Source of the DNA: Sporosarcina luteola
GTDB taxonomy: Bacteria > Bacillota > Bacilli > Bacillales_A > Planococcaceae
DNA: 64,000 nt
Direction: 5' to 3'
Assembly (NCBI RefSeq): GCF_023715535.1
Contig: NZ_JAMBOI010000001.1
Location: 620,001-684,000 of the forward strand
Positions 8,359 to 15,688 of this stretch are shown one piece after another. Under the pieces are notes generated by a model that ran no database searches, was not told where the DNA came from, and saw nothing but the letters and a program-made list of their open reading frames with translations. The translations under genes were made by a program, and so were the position numbers. The first letter of the stretch is position 1, and every line of letters starts with the position of its first letter.

Positions 8359-8892
8359 CATATTCCCCTTATTCAAAAGCCATATCACAGCATCCAACAG
8401 ATTTTCAGCAATATAATCCGGCTCTGTGCCAGCCCATTTAGCCCGATATTGAGTTAATGAACTTTCACCCCACCCGGTCAAAACTAGAATTTTCTTCGCA
8501 CCGACTGCATGCGCTGCTAACATATCCGTTGACCCGACATCTCCGATAAGCGCGGTTTTTGATAGATCTAATCCATGTTTTTTCGCGGCTTCCCGAAGTA
8601 GGCCTGGACTTGGTTTATGGCATTCGCATCTTTCCGAGGAGCCGTGCGGGCAGATGAATGCATCATCAAATCCAAAATCCAAGAATTCATCGAAAAAGTC
8701 TTTGATGCTCGCCTCGCCTTTGCTGATTCTGTGCTGGTTCGTACAGGCGAATGTCTTGATTCCGTTTTCTTTCAATAGTTGAAGAGCTTCTTTGCTAAAA
8801 GGATAAGGAGTGAAATCTCTCGGGTGAATGAAGTGTCCAGTTCCGCCTAATGTTCCATCTCGGTCGATAAAAACCGCTTGTAGCTTATCCAC
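8347..8892 (-). CDS. HAD-IIIA phosphatase (GmhB/histidinol-phosphatase-like)
   Basis: 181 aa. The HAD motif I DRDGT is at residues 10-14 (nucleophile D10), motif II Thr in FACTNQ, and motif III/IV in IGDVGSTDMLAA. The insert CPHGSSERCECHKP is like the Cys-rich zinc loop of D-glycero-manno-heptose-1,7-bisphosphate phosphatase GmhB and HisB-N. Predicted to be a soluble sugar- or polyol-phosphate phosphatase. GTG start at 8892 after GAAAGGG. Confidence 0.8.
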   Translation of the reverse strand: MDKLQAVFIDRDGTLGGTGHFIHPRDFTPYPFSKEALQLLKENGIKTFACTNQHRISKGEASIKDFFDEFLDFGFDDAFICPHGSSERCECHKPSPGLLREAAKKHGLDLSKTALIGDVGSTDMLAAHAVGAKKILVLTGWGESSLTQYRAKWAGTEPDYIAENLLDAVIWLLNKGNMKNA

Positions 8893-8919
8893 TTGGCACG
8901 CCCTTTCAAATGACTTCCA

Positions 8920-9618
8920 TTACTGCACCGTCTGACCATACGGAACAGTCATCAGATCTACCTCCAGATGTTGGCCATCCCTCAATACTTTCAGCTTGAT
9001 CATTTTGTTAGGCTCTGTTTCTGAAACGATGATTTCCAAATTGTCATAAGCGAGAGTTTCGAAGCTGTTGACATGAGTTATAACATCACCAACTTCAATT
9101 AATCCATCTGCAGGGGTATTCGCCTGGATTTTGACTACTTTTGCTCCAGGAATGCCGCTTGGATTTGTCCGATGAAGCACACCAATCCAGCTTCTCCAAA
9201 AGCGTGGACGCAAATCTTCCTTTTCTTCATAAATACTTTTCAAGTTCCTCATGAACTGATACGTGCCGAACGCCATATTATCCGCTTGCATCATTTCAAA
9301 ATCACCCGACCATATGCCCGTATATTCAATCGCCACAACGGATCCACCATCTTGCGGTGTGATCGTCCAAGTAGTCAGTTCCTTGTCTTCCCCTTCAAGG
9401 ACAAGCTTCCGATGTTCCTCAAGTTCGACAATTGTACCGACATAGCTGACCCCCCAGCCATAATCGAGGCTAACCGTTCCCCCAACACGGATATCCAGCT
9501 CGCAATGCCTCGTTTCCCAGCGATTCCGTTCTTCAGGAATCGTCAGCGCTTTCCATACCTTTTCAGGAGAGGCTTTTACATAAATCTCCCTTTTCACTGA
9601 ATCAATGACTTTCTCCAT
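8920..9618 (-). CDS. AHSA1/SRPBCC domain protein with C-terminal PDZ-like domain
   Basis: 232 aa. Residues 1-145 are an AHSA1-type START/SRPBCC domain (REIYVKASPEKVWKALT, later IEYTGIWSG). After a linker containing RTNPSGIPGA, residues about 155-230 form a PDZ-like domain (GAKVVKIQANTPADG, LIEVGDVITHVNS, KLKVLRDGQHLEV). It overlaps the 3' end of the ArsR gene by 17 bp with its GGAGGGAG inside that gene, so the two are coexpressed. Pairing ArsR with AHSA1 is common; the PDZ tail is unusual. Ligand unknown. Confidence 0.75.
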   Translation of the reverse strand: MEKVIDSVKREIYVKASPEKVWKALTIPEERNRWETRHCELDIRVGGTVSLDYGWGVSYVGTIVELEEHRKLVLEGEDKELTTWTITPQDGGSVVAIEYTGIWSGDFEMMQADNMAFGTYQFMRNLKSIYEEKEDLRPRFWRSWIGVLHRTNPSGIPGAKVVKIQANTPADGLIEVGDVITHVNSFETLAYDNLEIIVSETEPNKMIKLKVLRDGQHLEVDLMTVPYGQTVQ

Positions 9619-9925
9619 CGCTTTCTCCCTCCAAATACGTTTTCAACTTCTTCAACTTATTGTCCAAAACGCTTCCGATTTCCTGTTGAAGCTTTTTATA
9701 CTGGTCCTTGAAATTGTCCCTTTTTAACCTGTAAACACAATACCTCCCATCTTTCCTCTCCGCTATCAAATCCTCTTCGACTAAAATCGAAAGGTGCTTC
9801 TTCAAGGCAGGCTGTGAAATGGTAAATTGATCGACCAATTCGGACTGCGTATATTCATTCCTAGACAATAATGTTAGTATTTTTCTTCGTGTCGGATCTG
9901 CAATTGCCCGATAAATATCCGTCAT
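9602..9925 (-). CDS. ArsR family winged-helix repressor
   Basis: 107 aa. Typical ArsR winged helix: AIADPTRRKILTLLSRNEY, recognition helix TISQPALKKHLSIL and wing ERKDGRYCVYRL. There is no CVC metal motif in the recognition helix, so it is probably not a metal sensor; ArsR proteins next to AHSA1 genes are usually autorepressors. An 18-bp palindrome lies just upstream. Confidence 0.9.
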   Translation of the reverse strand: MTDIYRAIADPTRRKILTLLSRNEYTQSELVDQFTISQPALKKHLSILVEEDLIAERKDGRYCVYRLKRDNFKDQYKKLQQEIGSVLDNKLKKLKTYLEGESDGESH

Positions 9926-9943
9926 GTCTATGCCTCCAAGTCA

Positions 9944-9961
9944 TATAACCATTTGGTTATA
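9944..9961. promoter_or_regulatory. Perfect palindrome, likely ArsR operator
   Basis: TATAACCATTTGGTTATA is a perfect 8+2+8 inverted repeat 18 bp upstream of the arsR start, the expected place for autoregulation by the adjacent ArsR protein. Binding is inferred. Confidence 0.7.
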
Positions 9962-10007
9962 AATAAAACATAACAAATAGAATAGCTGAATGTCAATAAA
10001 AATCTGA

Positions 10008-10295
10008 CTATTTATTAAAAATGCCCTCCAATGGCTCCCACGGGTAGATTGTCGCTTCAAATTTCTCCTCAATCACAGCAGGGTTATTGTTAGCAAACTG
10101 TTGGGCTTCTTTCAAGCTATCCACTTCAAGTATGATCAATCCGCCCGTATGATTCATAAACGGTCCGCCTGCAATCAAAATCCCTTGCGCCAATGCTTCC
10201 CTCACATACTCCCGATGTGGAACAAGCCCTTGCTCCCAATGTGGCTTTCCTGTTTTCCATGCTTTACCTGTTGTGAAATGAATGATGAATTTCAT
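10008..10295 (-). CDS. YciI-like domain protein
   Basis: 95 aa matching the YCII fold (ferredoxin-like): MKFIIHFTTGKAW, HREYVREALAQGILIAGGPF with the conserved His and Gly-Gly, and a C-terminal ATIYPWEPLEG strand. Family members are small proteins of poorly known function, some lyase-like. GAGGGGGC precedes ATG. It is upstream of arsR on the same strand, 82 bp away. Confidence 0.75.
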   Translation of the reverse strand: MKFIIHFTTGKAWKTGKPHWEQGLVPHREYVREALAQGILIAGGPFMNHTGGLIILEVDSLKEAQQFANNNPAVIEEKFEATIYPWEPLEGIFNK

Positions 10296-10422
10296 ACAAG
10301 TGCCCCCTCTTCATTCGTTACCATTCTACTTCGACACAACTTCGGATAATACCTCGCGCTCGAAATGATAAAAAGAGCAATGAAGGCGGGTGTAAAAATT
10401 GGTTATTATCACTCCACCCTCA

Positions 10423-10526
10423 TTTATCACCGCTTGGCGGCACTTTATTACCGTTCGTGGTGAGTTTATCACCGCTCATCAGCACTTTATCACCGCTTAG
10501 ACAGTGTTTATCACCATTCGCATAAT
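10423..10526 (+). repeat. 21-bp tandem array, TTTATCACCGCTT family (5 units)
   Basis: Units begin at 10423, 10444, 10465, 10486 and 10507, exactly 21 bp apart. Each is TTTATCACCGCTT or a near variant plus about 8 variable bases. No credible coding function. The rest of 10296-10890 holds a second array (10703) and the catechol operon terminator. Confidence 0.9.
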
Positions 10527-10702
10527 TGCTCGCCAAAATAAGGGCTATTCTTAGGTTGTCAAAGGCATTTGGCGCGATAAGCGCATCTAGTTGTAAAAAG
10601 TATGATTCCGCGCAACCATAATCGCGGCCACACATCGTTATTATCAACATGCCAATTCGCGCCAGATGCCCTTCACAAATCATCATAGACGCTCGATGAT
10701 AG

Positions 10703-10816
10703 TTTTGCTCGAATTCGGTTGGATTTTGCTCGAGTTTAGGCATGTTATGCTCGACTTCGGCGGGTTTTTGCTCGAGTTGGAGGGAGTTATGCTCGAGTTT
10801 GGGCTCGTTTTGCTTG
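10703..10816 (+). repeat. 21-bp tandem array, TTNTGCTCGAGTT family (5-6 units)
   Basis: Units start at 10703, 10724, 10745, 10766 and 10787 with a partial unit at 10808, all 21 bp apart. The core alternates TTTTGCTCGAGTT and TTATGCTCGAGTT. It lies just outside the terminator of the catechol operon. Confidence 0.9.
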
Positions 10817-10836
10817 TTTCGTGACTATAGTCCCGA

Positions 10837-10875
10837 CAAAAAAACAATGCACACAGCCACCCTCGCTGTGTGCAT
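10837..10875 (-). terminator. Terminator of the phenol/catechol operon
   Basis: On the minus strand an 11-bp perfect stem ATGCACACAGC/GCTGTGTGCAT with a 7-base loop is followed by TGTTTTTTTG. It is 15 bp past the catA stop. Confidence 0.9.
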
Positions 10876-10889
10876 CCCCATCCAATCTA

Positions 10890-11681
10890 TCAACTATAAA
10901 CAGGCTTATCCTGTAAGCGCAGCTTGAAATCCAACTGGGCTGTGTAGTAATCCGCTGCCAGTCCCTTGTCAGCTCCTTCATGCTTCTCCAATTTCGTAAT
11001 AAGCGTTCCCCGAACACCATTCGCGACATCGTTGTCCAAGTATTGATTCCCTTCGAAGAACACTTGGGAGATGAGCGGGTCACCGTTTTGCGGCTTGAAT
11101 AGGAAATGGAGATGTGCCGGTCGGAATGGATGGGAGTCGATCCACGTCAGGAATTTGCCTGTCGGGCCGCCAGTTGGAATCGAGTAGTCGCCCGGTACAA
11201 CCGTCTGCACTTCGAACTTTCCATTTTCGTCCGTGAACAGCACCGCGCGCAAGTTTTCTGCCGGAATCCCTTCCGCAAATCCTGAGTACTCACCGTTCGC
11301 ATCTGCCTGCCAAATGTCCACTTTCGTATTTGCCAGCGGGTTGCCGTCTACGTCCGTGACGGTTCCGCTAAAGAAAAACACATCGCCCTTCTCATCTTCG
11401 CGCTTCGGCATGACGCCCGGATTTTCGATTTCAGTCGCGTTTTCAAGATAGAACGGCCCGAGGATTGTAGGCTCTGTCCCCTCCACATTTTTATACATTT
11501 CCTGAAGAGCGTGCGTTTCGAAGAACACATCCATGAAAAGCGGGATTTCACCAGCACGTCCAAGTTCGTCCGCCCAATTAACGAGCGCCTGGTAGTCATT
11601 ATGATCGAGCTCATGCTCCCGAATTAATTCCTTAAATTTAACGACCATTCCATTGTAAACATCCACCACTTTTTGATTCAT
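10890..11681 (-). CDS. catA: Catechol 1,2-dioxygenase
   Basis: 263 aa intradiol dioxygenase that opens catechol to cis,cis-muconate with Fe(III) and O2. The Fe ligands are visible: Tyr132 (NGEYSGF), Tyr166 (GDYSIPT), His190 and His192 (RPAHLHF), with the family landmark GPFYLENA near residues 75-82 and DIWQADANG at 122-130. The N-terminal helical domain (1-70) is the dimer-forming catechol-dioxygenase type rather than protocatechuate 3,4-dioxygenase. Last gene of the operon, directly followed by a terminator. ATG after AAAGGATG. Confidence 0.93.
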   Translation of the reverse strand: MNQKVVDVYNGMVVKFKELIREHELDHNDYQALVNWADELGRAGEIPLFMDVFFETHALQEMYKNVEGTEPTILGPFYLENATEIENPGVMPKREDEKGDVFFFSGTVTDVDGNPLANTKVDIWQADANGEYSGFAEGIPAENLRAVLFTDENGKFEVQTVVPGDYSIPTGGPTGKFLTWIDSHPFRPAHLHFLFKPQNGDPLISQVFFEGNQYLDNDVANGVRGTLITKLEKHEGADKGLAADYYTAQLDFKLRLQDKPVYS

Positions 11682-11708
11682 CTCTTCATCCTTTCACTAT
11701 GTGTTTTA

Positions 11709-12824
11709 TTAGTATTCCCTTGCGTAATGGAAGATCTTTTCTACGTCCATCTCCATGCCATAGCCAGGGCCGCTCGGGACAATCAATTGAAAATCTTCAT
11801 ACACAATCGCATTAGTTGTAATCGTATCCGTGAATAAAAGCGGGCCGAAAAGCTCTGTTCCGTACTTCATTACAGGGATTGTCGAATAGAGATGCGCGGA
11901 AATGGCTGTGCCGAGCGACGATTCGATCATCGTTCCGCCGTAAAGCGAAATGCCTGCCGATTCCGCAATTGCCGCCACCTTTTTCGTCGCGGTAAGGCCT
12001 CCAACGTTTGCGGGCTTGATGGAAAACACATTCCCCGCACGAGTCTTCGCCACTTGATATACCTCTTCCAATGAACTTAACGACTCATCAGCCATAATCG
12101 GCACTTTGAACCTTGTCGTCAGGCGAGCCATTCCTTCTTTATTCCAAGCAGGAAGCGGCTGTTCAATCAAATCAATGCCGCCATCCTCCAGCGCTTCGAT
12201 GCAATACATCGCTGTCGTCTCCTCCCACGCTTGATTAACATCGACCCGGACACTCGCCGCATCACCGACAGCTTCTTTTATCTTCAACACATGGGCGACA
12301 TTCCGTTGCGGATCGCCCATGCCGATTTTCAACTTGAAAATATTATGCCGTTTCACATGTAAACATTCCTTCGCCTCTTCAATATCCCTTCGCGTCTCCC
12401 CGCTCGCGAGCGTCCAAGCGACAGGCAAAGAAGTATGGATTTGCCCGCCGAACAATTCATGGACAGGGATTCCCTTTTCCTTCGCCGCAAGCTCGACGAC
12501 CGCCGCTTCAACCGCCGCCTTCGCAAACGTGTTGCCGACGACATGCTGATTGACGATATGCGAAATCGCATCGAAATGGGCTGCATTACGCCCGATGACG
12601 AGAGGCTTTATATACTTTTCGATATTCATTTTGATCGCTTCCGGCGTTTCCGCACAATACGAAGCGCCGCCTATCGTCGCAACCTCTCCCCAGCCTTCCA
12701 GCCCGCCCTCCCCGGTCACCCGGACGAGGATGATCGTCTGCATGACAATCGTATGCATCGCAAGCTGATGCGGCCGGATCGTCGGAAGGTCGACAATGAG
12801 GACATCGAGTGTATGGATGTTCAT
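11709..12824 (-). CDS. catB: Muconate cycloisomerase
   Basis: 371 aa enolase-superfamily enzyme converting cis,cis-muconate to muconolactone. Catalytic features of the muconate-lactonizing subgroup: KLKIG (Lys164 and Lys166), metal ligands Asp195 (VRVDVNQAW), Glu221 (LIEQPLP) and Asp246 (IMADES), and a C-terminal Lys in FSIKPANVGG. The ATG overlaps the TGA of the CoA-transferase B gene (ATGA), with GGAGGG just upstream, indicating coupling. Position between the transferase and catA supports a catechol rather than a chloromuconate or dipeptide epimerase role. Confidence 0.88.
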   Translation of the reverse strand: MNIHTLDVLIVDLPTIRPHQLAMHTIVMQTIILVRVTGEGGLEGWGEVATIGGASYCAETPEAIKMNIEKYIKPLVIGRNAAHFDAISHIVNQHVVGNTFAKAAVEAAVVELAAKEKGIPVHELFGGQIHTSLPVAWTLASGETRRDIEEAKECLHVKRHNIFKLKIGMGDPQRNVAHVLKIKEAVGDAASVRVDVNQAWEETTAMYCIEALEDGGIDLIEQPLPAWNKEGMARLTTRFKVPIMADESLSSLEEVYQVAKTRAGNVFSIKPANVGGLTATKKVAAIAESAGISLYGGTMIESSLGTAISAHLYSTIPVMKYGTELFGPLLFTDTITTNAIVYEDFQLIVPSGPGYGMEMDVEKIFHYAREY

Positions 12825-13465
12825 GAGCTAAACCCTCCCTCGACAAAATCGGCCTCCGTACTTTCCCTCACTTGCTCGAGTGTTGCGCCCGGCATGAGCT
12901 CCGTCAGGATCAGCTGTTCATTCACGACGGTGAACACAGCCAACTCCGTAATGATCATATCGACGCTGCGGGTTGATGTGAGCGGGAATGTGCATGTCTT
13001 CATCAGTTTGCTATTCCCGTCTTTCGTTAAATGGGAAGTCGTCACGATCACTTTCTTGGCCCCGACAAGCAAGTCCATCGCGCCGCCGACTCCGATAATG
13101 CTCTTCCCCGGGATGGCCCAGTTGGCGATGCGACCGGTTTCATCGACTTGCAGGGCGCCGAGGATCGCAACATCGATATGCCCGCCGCGGATCATCCCGA
13201 ACGATTCCGCACTACTGAAAAACGAAGCACCTACCCGTTCGCCGACCGGCAATTTCCCTGCGTTCACTAAGTTCGGATCCTCTTCCTCCACTTCAGTCAC
13301 ACCTAACAAACCGTTTTCCGTATGAAAGTGGATGAGTTCATCTTCAACGTACTTCGCGACGAGTGTCGGGATGCCGATGCCCAAGTTCACGACAGAAGGG
13401 CCTTTCAGTTCACTGGCAGCACGCCTCGCAATCAACTCTTGCACACCGTTTTCGATGGATGACAC
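12821..13465 (-). CDS. 3-oxoadipate CoA-transferase subunit B (PcaJ/CatJ-like)
   Basis: 214 aa class I CoA-transferase beta subunit. It shows VVNLGIGIPTLVAKYV and the catalytic Glu in HTENGLLG (Glu50), with a GGxxDxAxLGALQVDETG core near residues 105-125. With subunit A it should move CoA from succinyl-CoA to 3-oxoadipate. The annotated GTG at 13465 directly abuts its AAGGAAG sequence; an in-frame ATC three codons later sits at normal spacing, so the exact start is uncertain. It overlaps the end of subunit A by 56 bp. A general 3-oxoacid (acetoacetate) transferase is the alternative. Confidence 0.85.
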   Translation of the reverse strand: MSSIENGVQELIARRAASELKGPSVVNLGIGIPTLVAKYVEDELIHFHTENGLLGVTEVEEEDPNLVNAGKLPVGERVGASFFSSAESFGMIRGGHIDVAILGALQVDETGRIANWAIPGKSIIGVGGAMDLLVGAKKVIVTTSHLTKDGNSKLMKTCTFPLTSTRSVDMIITELAVFTVVNEQLILTELMPGATLEQVRESTEADFVEGGFSS

Positions 13466-14081
13466 CTTCCTTCGTCAGGATTTTCTTCGCAACGATAAGC
13501 CTGTCGACGAATAGATGGGGTGTGACGATTTCTTCCGCAGACAGCTCTCCGGCTGCCACAATTTCATCCACCTCGGCAATGACGAGATCCGCTGCGGTCG
13601 CCATGACCGGGTTAAAATTCCGGGCGGTCTTGTAATAGATGAGATTGCCTAGCGTGTCCGCCTTATGCGCGCGGATAATCGCGACATCCGCTTTCAATGC
13701 CTGTTCGAAAACATACGGCTCCCCGTTGATTTCCCTTATTTCTTTCCCCTGCGCGAGCTCCGTTCCGACCCCGGTCCTAGTATAGAAACCGCCGATTCCC
13801 GCGCCACCCGCACGCATCGCTTCCGCCAACGTCCCTTGGGGCAGAAGCTGCAGATCGATTTCCCCGCGCTGAAACGCTTCTCCAACTTCCCGGTTGCTCG
13901 TAAAATAGGACCCGATCGCTTTTTGGATTTTCCTTTGACGAAGCAGAACGCCAAGTCCTTCCCCCGCTTCACCGAGATTATTGCTGATGATTGTCAGCCC
14001 ATCGACGTCTTTCCCCGTCAGACCTTCAATTAATGTAAGCGGCGCACCGACGAGTCCGAATCCCCCTACCATGATCGTCAT
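13410..14081 (-). CDS. 3-oxoadipate CoA-transferase subunit A (PcaI/CatI-like)
   Basis: At least 223 aa class I CoA-transferase alpha subunit with GGFGLVGAPLTLIEGL, ISNNLGEAGEGLG, the SYFTSNREV segment and GGFYTRTGVGTELAQGKE. Homologues start about 16 residues earlier with a VYExVExAL helix, and that peptide (IVYERVENALSTIKSG) is present in frame upstream to about 14129, but no ATG, GTG or TTG opens it; only ATA (14135) or ATC (14129) is available after a GGGGGCGG ribosome binding site. The ATG at 14081 has only a weak binding site and would remove the first helix. See findings. The C-terminus overlaps subunit B. Confidence 0.85.
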   Translation of the reverse strand: MTIMVGGFGLVGAPLTLIEGLTGKDVDGLTIISNNLGEAGEGLGVLLRQRKIQKAIGSYFTSNREVGEAFQRGEIDLQLLPQGTLAEAMRAGGAGIGGFYTRTGVGTELAQGKEIREINGEPYVFEQALKADVAIIRAHKADTLGNLIYYKTARNFNPVMATAADLVIAEVDEIVAAGELSAEEIVTPHLFVDRLIVAKKILTKEGVIHRKRCARVDCEACCQ

Positions 14082-14118
14082 CCCGCTTTTGATTGTAGAA
14101 AGGGCATTTTCAACCCGT

Positions 14119-14844
14119 TCATAAACGATGGCTATGGTAACCGCCCCCTTCCCTCAAGGAGTCGCTCGCCTCGAACCACGCCGGAATTCCCGCCGTCAAC
14201 AAGCAGAGGAGAGCGACTTCAGCCAATTCCCCTTCGGTCGACCCGGTTGATCGCGCGCGCTCCATCCATTGCCCCGCTTCCATTCCTCGGAGAGCGGTAC
14301 TATTGATGCCTACCATCAGCAGGGATTTCATTTTCGCACTGACGACTCCGCTTACCAATAGCAAGTCGTCCTGTAGTTCCTCCGGCGCCTTCAATATGTT
14401 TGATACAAACCATGCATCCTCTTCCTCTAAGATGGAGAGAAAATAACTTAACACATGCTCGTTACAAACACCGTAGGGCATCTGTCCCTCCGGCAACCCT
14501 TTTAATGAAAGTGCATACTTCACAGATTGAATGCCAGTTTGCAGCGCCATGAGCCCGCCATGGCGGTACGCAATAAGCAAGTATTCAATCAGCTCCGGAA
14601 TTGTGGCGCCCCCGCCGATTGCACCTTTCGTATGATAGACCATGCTGCGCTCGTAGCATCTCGCTGCATTGATTCCGACGAGAAGGAGGTCCTTTTCTTT
14701 GCCGGATAAAAGCCCTTCCCCCATGATGGCGCTGCGCAAGTTAGTGTAATGATCAAGCGCATCCGGCCGATAGACATGCATTTTTTCGACCCAACCTGGA
14801 ACAGCGCCATACACTTCCTTGAAATAGTCCAATCCGCTACTCAT
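14119..14844 (-). CDS. Two-domain carboxymuconolactone decarboxylase family protein
   Basis: 241 aa built of two CMD/AhpD-like repeats: residues about 25-115 (AIMGEGLLSGKEKDLLLVGINAA, then YHTKGAIGGGATIPELIEYL) and about 145-235 (LVSGVVSAKMKSLLMVGINS, then ARSTGSTEGELAEVALLCLL). There is no CxxC peroxidase motif. In protocatechuate pathways this family decarboxylates 4-carboxymuconolactone, but this operon cleaves catechol, so the substrate lacks that carboxyl group; it may instead act on muconolactone. ATG overlaps the hydrolase stop by 8 bp. Confidence 0.8.
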   Translation of the reverse strand: MSSGLDYFKEVYGAVPGWVEKMHVYRPDALDHYTNLRSAIMGEGLLSGKEKDLLLVGINAARCYERSMVYHTKGAIGGGATIPELIEYLLIAYRHGGLMALQTGIQSVKYALSLKGLPEGQMPYGVCNEHVLSYFLSILEEEDAWFVSNILKAPEELQDDLLLVSGVVSAKMKSLLMVGINSTALRGMEAGQWMERARSTGSTEGELAEVALLCLLTAGIPAWFEASDSLREGGGYHSHRL

Positions 14845-15688
14845 CCAAGATCACCCCATCCAAGAACTTCCGGATTTCATCTAGAATATCTTCCTGTTTC
14901 TCGAAAACCATCGTGTAATGATTGCTATCCGAATTGAACGTCGTCAGTTTCGAAGTATGTTTTTTCGTTTCTACGTAATCCGCGTCCGTGAAGAATGGCG
15001 GAAATTGTCCGATTCCACCGTCAGCTTGAATGAGCAAAGTCTTACAAGCTATTTTTCCCATCACTTCAATCGGATTGAAAAAGTCAAAGCTGGCAAAGTC
15101 GTCTTCGATATTTTCATTCGCAGACTTGTGCATCCATCCGTTGCCTGTCCCGTGGATTTCATACTCCACAATTTCCTGTACGGCGTCGGTCCATTTGATG
15201 CCAAGCCGTTTGTATAGCTGGCGAAGCTCCTCGATATACGCCCGTTTCGATTCATACGTCTTCCGGAGCCTCCCGAGCGACGGTTTGACAATATCATGCT
15301 GGCGACCCGACATCCGCGCGGCGCCGTCAAGCAAGACGAGACCCTTCACTGACGGCAATTCGCTTGCTACAATTGCGGAAATGAAGGCACCCATTGAATG
15401 GCCGAGCAATATCGGGTTTTTTATTCCCATAACCGCCATCAATTCCTTTATGTCCTCGGCATGGGAGAAGATGGAGGGGACGTCACCCATCTCCGAACTG
15501 TCGCCCCTCCCCCGTAAATCACAGGCGATGACTCGATAGTCGCCCTGCAAGCTTTGCGCATAATGAAGCATGTTCTTATGTGTCCCGGTAAGACCGTGAA
15601 GCGCAATGATCGTCCCCTTTTCGCCGGGGTAATCGACGATTTGCAAATAACGTCCTTCCAGTTCAACTTTGTATTGTCGTTTTGTCAT
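14837..15688 (-). CDS. Alpha/beta hydrolase, probable 3-oxoadipate enol-lactonase
   Basis: 283 aa alpha/beta-hydrolase. Nucleophile elbow GHSMG at residues 96-100 (Ser98), oxyanion HG near residue 31 (ALHGLTGTHKN), and a C-terminal His in DSNHYTMVF. In this operon the expected job is opening 3-oxoadipate enol-lactone to 3-oxoadipate (PcaD/CatD role), though the family is broad. Its ATG overlaps the monooxygenase TGA (ATGA), so the pair is coupled. Confidence 0.75.
   Translation of the reverse strand: MTKRQYKVELEGRYLQIVDYPGEKGTIIALHGLTGTHKNMLHYAQSLQGDYRVIACDLRGRGDSSEMGDVPSIFSHAEDIKELMAVMGIKNPILLGHSMGAFISAIVASELPSVKGLVLLDGAARMSGRQHDIVKPSLGRLRKTYESKRAYIEELRQLYKRLGIKWTDAVQEIVEYEIHGTGNGWMHKSANENIEDDFASFDFFNPIEVMGKIACKTLLIQADGGIGQFPPFFTDADYVETKKHTSKLTTFNSDSNHYTMVFEKQEDILDEIRKFLDGVILDE

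Noticed and set aside
10420..10743. 107-aa minus-strand ORF ending in SGDK repeats
   Set aside because: It runs through the 21-bp array; the peptide repeat is simply the array translated. No ribosome binding site and no family.
12435..13325. Long plus-strand ORF (296 aa) opposite catB and the CoA-transferase genes
   Set aside because: Antisense shadow in G+C-richer coding sequence; no ribosome binding site and low-complexity content.
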